Source: Pterobdella sp. o SKG-2022
Lineage: Eukaryota > Annelida > Clitellata > Hirudinida > Piscicolidae
Direction of reading: 5' to 3'
DNA: 64,000 nt
Assembly: GCA_964035795.1 (NCBI GenBank)
Contig: OZ038325.1
Location: forward strand, 9,546,875-9,610,874
Below are positions 57,518-64,000 of the stretch, one piece after another; position 1 is the stretch's first letter; every line of letters starts with the position of its first letter. A model generated the notes under the pieces. It worked only from the letters and a program-made list of their open reading frames with translations, had not been told where the DNA came from and searched no databases. A program made the position numbers and the translations under genes.

Positions 57518-59548
57518 TTAATACGGGTAGTACGACCTTCGACCTCTGTGGATAGTTGTGGTTCATGATAGTTGATAGACCTTTCATTGATACATACAAT
57601 ATTTATGCAACAAACACTTCAAGCACCCCTGTCATCATGAACCACCAATCTAACATAAATATATGTATTCCCTCCCATTATTATGACATACCTACATCCC
57701 ACCACAACACCCACCTGAATCGCCCCCTAGAGAAACGAGGGGCATAATGTCCTCTAGAGTACCCCCTGTGGTATCTGCCTCTCGGTGGTCTATTGGTGCT
57801 TGAAACTCCAGGTCTGTTTGTACGCTTGCTTGTCACCTTCAGGTGTCATGAGGGATTTGAAGTCTATTGAAAAAAACACCATATCACACCACATTGAAAA
57901 GCACACAGAGGCACAAAAATATCAAGCACACAAGCCCCACCTTGATCTGCCTGCCTCTGAAGAGTGAGTCATCGAGGGCCATGGCTGTGTTGACTCCCTC
58001 CTTGTCTGCAAACTCCACATAGGCAAAACTGATGCATAATCATTGAATTTTATGAATATTTAATTAGTTTAGGAGGTTTATAAGAAATGATATTTTAATA
58101 GCTTGTGCGCATTCAAAGCCCTACAAATCTACATAGATCATATGCATGAAGATTGCATCAAAAAGGCCTTCATCAGATACGACATGATATCATTAGATTC
58201 ATCAGTCTAACACGTAATGAAATATATCATCATTGAAGGCAATTACACATCCCTGAGTGGGAATTGAACCCAGAACACTTTGTTGAAGTGATCAGGTATA
58301 TTCCACCAGGCCATCAGAGAAATTGAAACTAACAGAATATCTATATATGAAATGCCAAACCATTTGAGCAAAACCAAAAAAAACAATAGCATATGAATGT
58401 GACAGATGAATACCACAACAACATAATGGGCATTATGATTATCAATGATAATGATAAGAACCCTTTGGGATGTCCAGTGAACTTGTCACATAGAATGGTG
58501 ACCCTGTTGACTGAGCCACACCCATGGAAGTGTGCCTCCAACTCTTCTGCTGTAGCTCCATAATCCACCTTCAGGGGTTGCAGTGTGGTTTGAGTTTTGG
58601 AAATGAGTGGCACTGCAAGCTGCTAATATTACAGACAACAACAACACCAATTGAAAACAAGGCCTCATATGAAACCATGAAAAAAACAACCCACATTTCC
58701 AATCCAGATGGACCTCAAATCTGTGTCAGCCTTATCCTCAGCATTCATTGATGATGATGTGTCTGTATGGATGAAGTAAAAATTCACACAATCTCACAAA
58801 AACTTAAAACTCCACAAAACACACAGATAACCCCACACACACACACACCTCTGGCAGGCATGTTCATCTCCTTTTCAATCTCATTTTGCATGGCATGTAT
58901 CTTCTCGGCCTCCTCCTCCATCTCCTTCACTCTTAACTTTATTGCCTCTAGCTGGTTCTGTGAAATGTTTATTAGGGTGTCATGTAGAAAATGAGTTCAA
59001 GATGTGTTAAGAAGGTACAATGATTATTAGAATTTGATTTTTTTCTGAAATACATTTCAACAATGAATGAAATAATTGATGATGAGTTGAATGGACCATA
59101 TTATTCAAATAATTCTATTTTATAAAATAACATTAATAACTTTCAAAGCTGATAAGAGTAGGTAATATAGTTAAACTATGTGGATGAGTTTTGAAATTTT
59201 CAATTTATTTGATATTAAATTATAGACAAATGAATTTTTCCAAACTTTAGGAAATTTCGAGCATGACATTTTCAATTTTTGAACAGCCCGCCATTATTAA
59301 CTTATTTTCATATTTTATTATTTATTTATTATTATTTATACACTGACACAATATATGAAAAATATGGCTAAATCTGTAAATAAAGATGATAAATGAAATG
59401 CATCATAACTCACCGGGTCCTCCATCATGTTGTCCTCCGGTGCAACAGAAGAAATGCTGTTTTCTGTGGCGTTAGACATGACACTTAATTCCACGTCTTC
59501 CGATGGATCTTCGAATTGAAAACTTTGATCTTCGCCGTTTACCGACAT
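57518..59548 (-). CDS. PABPN1: Nuclear poly(A)-binding protein 2 (PABPN1), 7 exons
   Basis: PABPN1 binds nascent poly(A) tails in the nucleus, stimulates poly(A) polymerase and sets tail length. Exons in coding order: 59414-59548, 58849-58957, 58695-58762, 58462-58568, 57941-58028, 57715-57836, 57518-57545. Total 657 nt, 218 aa. Seen: acidic N-terminus ([20 protein letters not shown]); a coiled-coil ([20 protein letters not shown]); an RRM with RNP2 [41 protein letters not shown] and RNP1 GFAYVEFAD; and an Arg-rich tail ([20 protein letters not shown]) ending SYYPY. The poly-Ala stretch and much of the N-terminus of the vertebrate protein (306 aa) are absent, as in other invertebrates. The intron between the exons at 57941 and 58462 contains a tRNA-like element. 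Confidence 0.95.
58250..58320 (-). mobile_element. tRNA-like cloverleaf, likely head of a SINE
   Basis: On the minus strand this 71-nt stretch can fold as a tRNA: a 7-bp acceptor stem (TCTCTGA with TCAGGGA, one T-G pair), an A-box-like TGGCCTGGTGG, a 4-5 bp anticodon-type stem CACTT/AAGTG, and a T-arm TGGG TTCAATT CCCA carrying a B-box-like GGGTTCAATTCC. The D arm is poor and the anticodon loop lacks the usual U33. I therefore read it as a decayed tRNA or SINE head rather than a working tRNA. It lies in a PABPN1 intron; the element may run on toward about 58140. Confidence 0.5.
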
Positions 59549-59983
59549 GCTTTATATTGTGTGGATGTCACCGATATTTTAGGCAAAAATATTCGTTCAA
59601 AAAATTTCGATGATTTTCTGTTGCAAATTCAAGTTTTCAATTAAATTAGGTAAAAAATTTTTAATATACCTAAGATATAAATTTTAAAAATTGCTCAAAT
59701 TCAGATATACTTTTTCCGGAGGTAGTACTAACAAACGTAAGCGTTTATTGGTCATAAATGTAAAATCAGTTGAGAGGGATTTTCATGTGATTTTTGAAAA
59801 TTGATTCATAACTGAAAAGTTAAAAACTTTATTTAATTTTCACGTATAAGAACCAATTACAAAAGAGAGTTCATCATAATTACATAACGATGGCTGTAAA
59901 ATATAAAAACGCTAACCGTGATGAATCGTGAAATACTAACATTACTTTTATCAATATCAATAACTATGATAGTAATAATGAAA
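59549..59983. other. PABPN1 promoter region and IQUB 3' UTR
   Basis: AT-rich spacer between two minus-strand genes. A minus-strand AATAAA (plus TTTATT near 59830) may end the IQUB transcript. No other element was recognised. Confidence 0.45.
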
Positions 59984-62744
59984 TTATTTAAAGTTGTAGA
60001 TTAGATGCAGAAAGTTGGAAAAGTGGGAGAAAGCGAGAGTGTGCTTGTTGGAAACGTTTTGGAGCACGTCTGCAGAGTACATCTGGATTGGTTTAGCATT
60101 CTTGATGATTCAAAGCATTTCAAGATATAGTTTATACTCAAAAAATCTTGTAAAAGCGACAAACCTTTTGTCCCTCTCCAACAATTCAACCCACCTCCCC
60201 CTCACCATATGGATGTCTTGAACTTTTTGGTGCATATGAGCTTCATTTTTCGTCATTAACACACAGTTCCATGGACTCCATGGTAACCCATTCTGCCACT
60301 TCACGAGCTCGAGCTCCTCGTCTTCTTCGCCATCTATTTTTCCTTCATTTCCGCTTTCTTCTCCGCTTAATACACTCCTTGATTCCCAGATGCTTTCAGT
60401 CAGATACTTGAGGTCTGTCGACTGTGGTGGTAAGACAAACAATATCAACCAATATCGAACATTATAATAGCTTACACCATTTGTACTTAGCAACACAAAA
60501 GCGTAGCTTTCACCGCATCACCTGCATCATAAGAACCACTGGCTCATCAAAACCATTCCTTAACTCCTCTTCCACAATTCTGCACCTTTTCTTTTCATAC
60601 TCATCATTATCATCACCTGTTTCCTCTTTATCTTCGTTTTTTGGTTGTCTTTTTGTTTGAGTCTTTTGTTTGGCGCTCTAAAAATTTAAAAACTGAATGA
60701 TTTTTTCGTTGAAGGCATTTTGAGCAATTAAAATACCAAAACAGACAAACAATGAGACATACGATGGTGACAAAGGCAGCATGTGGGTTGCAGGAAGGAC
60801 TCTTGCAGAATTCCAAGAAGAGTGTGCAGATCCTCTGCCTCAACCCATCCAACCTTGCCATCCCCCTCACTATCAACTCCGTCTCTCTCTCCACCAAGGA
60901 TGTCAGTTCCCTCGTCAGTTGAAGGTCGTAATCCTAGTAGGGTGTTTGAGAAGTTGGGTGTGAAATAAAATATGCGCAGCACGCAAGCACACATACCTTG
61001 ATGATATTCTTGAGCGATAAAAGAGCATCTAGTCTCTCATCATTCTGATGCATGGGCGATGATATGGTCTCGTACATCTGTTTTAGCATAGCGGCTCTTA
61101 TGTGGCCAGGGGTGCTCATATTTAGTGTCTTTTGAGATCTTTTTCCTTCCCATATTTTAGGCTCTGATGTCTGTATTTTTTGTATTTTCATGATTTTTTC
61201 ATAAAAATAAGTTTGCAAAATAAATTAACCTTTTCGAAAAAGCTTTCAACTTCCTTTTTCGTTTGGGATTTTCTGATTTTATCTGTAATGACGTCACAGA
61301 GACCCAACAGCCGGGCTTCTTCTTCAACTATTTTACTCATTTTTTTACTTTTCTCCTGCTGGTTCTCAGCGTGGATCTTCGACACTTCTGATAACTTCCA
61401 TTCTGTTTCGTTTTAAATAGAGATTAGTGCAGTGCCAGTTATCATTGCAACAGTAATCAAGAAAACCATACACACACCACAACAGCATCACAACAACAAC
61501 AGCACCACAATAAAAATAGCACCACAACAACAACATAACCTTGATAACAACAAAACCACACAACAACTCCAACTGTGCACAGCATCTCGAAGCAGTTGAA
61601 CATCTTGCAGTGTGGAGGGCCTTGTCAGCCTCCTATTTTCAATCTTCTTAACCATCTCTTTCACTTCCATCCTTCTGTGTATCTGTGATGTGATGTTGTG
61701 TGGTTTGTGCTATACATACAATGTCTACAGCAAAACTTCAGATTATGAAGATTGTAAGCCCACGTAAAGAATTTCTATTGAGCTAAAATTTTTCAAGATG
61801 TCCATAATTCCTTAGCCTCTCTAAAAAAACTGCATACAGTGTGTCTAAAACTATTACATGAGTTCATGAATTATTATGAATTTATTAAAAAAACCTCATT
61901 TCACCACCTCAGCATCTCTCCATTCCGCCATTTTCTTACTCCCTTTTTTCAAGCTCTTCACTCTTTCTACAGCCAGCCACCTTCGCCAATAGGATTGCAA
62001 CTTTATCACCTGTCGACCAATCAAGTCCAACGTCAACAAATTAAAAAATTTAATCAATATAGCTTATAGAAAACTGTACTTAAATTATAATATAATTGTA
62101 TGAAATAGATCTCAAAACACAATTTTCAGTATAATGCCCCAATTTAAATCAAACCACAATGCCCACAAACTTGTTGCAGCTGGTACCGAAGTACCTCTTC
62201 CGCAGGGATGTACTTTTTGGCTTGTATCACTTTAGAGTATCCGTGCCAAATGTCCACTCCTGGTCCTATGTGGGTTGGGAGTTGTTTTCAAGAAGAAAGT
62301 TGGAGAGGTGGGTTGTGAAAAAAAAGGGTGAAGAAAGAGGGTGGAGAAAGGTTGGTGGTTAGAAGAAAGTTGTTAGTCATTATTAATATTCAAATAACTT
62401 GAACTCACCAGTCATTTGAGTGGATGTGTCATGTGAGGTTTGTTGTTTGGCACTGGTACAGATGGCTGTTTGGGTGTCTCTGCTCCTCTTAAGGTGGGGA
62501 GGTTTGTAGATCGATGGCTGTCTCTTTGTCGTCTGCACTCCACCATGTTTGAACAATATTCCTGTTCTAGTATTTATTAAAGTCAATTCTTGGATCTTTA
62601 TTTTTTTTTTTTTTTCGCTTCAGCTGTGTTTTCTTTTTCCTTATTTGTTATTTCTACGTTATTAGTTTGTTGAGAAAATAGTTCGTCTGTTTGGTTATTT
62701 TTGGTTGTAAAAGTGTCTTTTTCTGAAACGAAGGCAGAAGACAT
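59984..62744 (-). CDS. IQUB: IQUB-like ciliary IQ-motif protein, lacking the Ubl domain
   Basis: IQUB is a ciliary protein (IQ motif and ubiquitin-like domain) linked to axonemal radial spokes. Exons in coding order: 62409-62744, 62171-62265, 61908-62009, 61574-61682, 61230-61402, 60997-61170, 60763-60933, 60522-60677, 60206-60421, 59984-60082. Seen: HGGVQT and TSTQMT motifs; IQ motif IKLQSYWRRWLAVERV; HKWKLSEVSKIHAEN; DERLDALLSLKNIIK; ELTSLVERETELIVRGMARL; GLRQRICTLFLEFCKSPSCN; DLKYLTESIWESRSVLS; LPWSPWNCVLMTKNEAHMHQ; and a KHTLAFSHFSNFL end. These match the human C-terminal two thirds as I recall it. No ubiquitin-like domain precedes them, and the CxxC pair before the ESIW block is missing. 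The first exon is out of frame by one base at the 15-T run 62601-62615. About 543 aa if one base is missing; human about 790. Confidence 0.85.
62601..62615 (-). other. 15-nt homopolymer that breaks the IQUB reading frame
   Basis: T15 on the plus strand, A15 in coding sense. Upstream codons from the ATG at 62744 read MSSAFVSEKDTF... into poly-Lys and hit TAA. Downstream codons (IKIQELTLINTRTG...) are in the next frame. Sixteen or thirteen bases would keep the frame open, so a sequencing or assembly length error is the simplest explanation. Confidence 0.75.
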
Positions 62745-62999
62745 TACGAAAGCACCTTTAGAGTTTATGCGTTTCTATGGATATCCATTTGCCATAAAAC
62801 TATTCTAGAAAAAGTTTAAATTTATTTTTGTGTTTTTTCAAAAATTATAAATATTTAAGTTTCACCAAAACTGGATTTCACTTTTAAAATTGAAAAACTT
62901 CATTCGTCCTTTAACTTACTTTATCGGTTTTTGATTTTACCGGATCAACATAAATATTTAAACTTGTCTGGGAAGTAATATAAAAATAAATAAATAAAA
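62745..62999. promoter_or_regulatory. Divergent (bidirectional) promoter interval
   Basis: Only 255 bp separates the IQUB start (minus, 62744) from the start of the next gene (plus, 63000), so both 5' UTRs and promoters must lie here. The interval is AT-rich; no TATA or named motif is claimed. Confidence 0.5.
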
Positions 63000-64000
63000 A
63001 TGACTTCAAATAAACTTTATTCATGTTATTTGCCCGTTTTGGGTGCTTCAAGTTACTGCCTCTTCTCCACCAATGTTTTGTGTCCGGCAACCTTCAAATC
63101 GTGAGTCAATTATCATTAAATCATATGCAAATTGAATTTATTCAAATTATTTTTATTTTTTAAAATATTAATATACATTTAATCTCAAAGATAAATCTTG
63201 CATGCTTCGATCTTATGTTCTTCCATTAGTTCAATGTATTTTCTCAATACTAAATTGTGCATAACTGAAACTCATTAAAAACATAATGTTGTGACCAAAT
63301 TTCACCGAAGATTGTTTGGCTCAGCTGACATTGCAGTGTCTAATGCTCTTTGGTTCAACAGCCATCTCGGAATTGGGTTCTACCTCTACACCAGCAGGCA
63401 CCTCAAGAACGAATGTTGGAGCAGTTGTGTTTTGTTGAATTCATAATTATAATGTATCAAAAGTATTTTTGCTCATCTTAAATTGTTTTTATCAAACAGT
63501 GAAAACATTTAGATAAAATGAAATGAAAATCTGAGATAATTTGGGGTTTAAAAGGTATATGGAGGAAGATAGGCTTCAGTGTGTTTGGAGCTATGATGTT
63601 CAACTTTGGCAGTGTCCTGCTTCTGTCCATTGTCAAGAGAGTCATGCCAGAAGATGATTTGATGCGTATTATGGCTGGTCAGTGCTTTCATATACATTTC
63701 TTGTGTATCTATCTCTTGTGTTCATTCCTTCTATTTTTCATGTATTCATATTCTATACTATATAGCCTAAACACTTTTGAAGTTCATGCCACTACAATCT
63801 CAACAAATAGGAGTAGCACTGTCAGGTAGTCTGTTATGTGTGGGTAGGGAGTATGTGCTGAAGGTTGACAAAGATGTCAATATTGATTAACTTTTACACA
63901 TTGGATTTTATTTTTAATGACAATAAAATATTGAAATGTTCATCTGCTGGTGCAACGATAATTTTGAAGGTAGAAAAGTGGTCTGGTCAAGAAATTTATC
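63000..64000 (+). CDS. Unrecognised multi-pass membrane protein, 5' part
   Basis: Partial gene running off the right edge. Exons: 63000-63100, 63362-63414, 63555-63677, 63811-63825, all consistent in phase. Predicted product starts MTSNKLYSCYLPVLGASSYC, continues HLGIGFYLYTSRHLKNE, and has a strong hydrophobic segment in exon 3 (FSVFGAMMFNFGSVLLLSIV) followed by KRVMPEDDLMRIMAG. Small hydrophobic segments with Gly, Phe and Asn suggest a short membrane protein, possibly organellar. I do not recognise the family. The second acceptor (63361/63362) was chosen because the more obvious CAG at about 63336 leads into a stop. The 15-nt fourth exon (GVALS) is tentative. Confidence 0.55.

Noticed and set aside
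59984..62744. IQUB as a pseudogene
   Set aside because: Nine of ten exons are intact with good splice sites and conserved motifs; one homopolymer indel is more likely a sequence error or tolerated variant.

Overview
This window is eukaryotic nuclear DNA from an invertebrate animal. It is AT-rich (about two thirds A+T by eye) and intron-dense, with short introns and canonical GT..AG junctions. Long tracts are given over to microsatellites and minisatellites: CA/TG, CTC, GAT, GGAT/CATC and CACCAT. Nothing bacterial or viral was seen. The gene set (IRE1, SAD/BRSK kinase, an AMPA-type glutamate receptor, DNAJC22, WDR1/AIP1, PABPN1, IQUB) fits a bilaterian with neurons and motile cilia. An annelid/leech, mollusc or tunicate would all fit. 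I cannot name the species from sequence alone.

Layout. 1.46-7.23 kb (+): complete 22-exon IRE1 (ERN1), 952 aa. 8.55-9.45 kb (-): single-exon basic protein of unknown function. 10.06-16.53 kb (+): SAD/BRSK kinase of about 25 exons, with one unresolved junction in its low-complexity linker. 19.54-44.53 kb (-): a 21-exon AMPA-type glutamate receptor that reads as 1548 codons, with large repeat-filled introns. 44.5-47.7 kb: repeat-rich intergenic DNA with a TG tract of about 300 bp. 47.7-49.18 kb (+): an unrecognised single-pass membrane protein. 50.14-52.11 kb (+): DNAJC22 (wurst), 387 aa. 52.78-56.68 kb (-): WDR1/AIP1, 18 exons. 57.52-59.55 kb (-): PABPN1, 7 exons, with a tRNA-like element in an intron. 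59.98-62.74 kb (-): IQUB-like protein. 63.00 kb to the right edge (+): start of an unrecognised multi-pass membrane protein, divergent from IQUB.

Gene models were assembled by hand. Exon ends were chosen where a splice consensus, reading phase and family similarity agreed. Total lengths divide by three for IRE1, the AMPA receptor, DNAJC22, WDR1, PABPN1 and the unknown membrane gene. IQUB misses by one base at a 15-T run.

The genes are not an operon or pathway. IRE1 handles ER stress, BRSK and the AMPA receptor are neuronal, WDR1 acts on actin, PABPN1 on mRNA tails, IQUB in cilia, and DNAJC22 in membrane trafficking.

Most notable points: (1) the AMPA receptor carries an open, in-frame insertion of about 450 residues inside its amino-terminal domain; (2) its Q/R-site region is genomically Arg-Arg; (3) the CRE palindrome TGACGTCA occurs about twenty times; (4) IQUB lacks its N-terminal ubiquitin-like domain and its CxxC segment and has a homopolymer frame break; (5) a tRNA-like cloverleaf sits in a PABPN1 intron.
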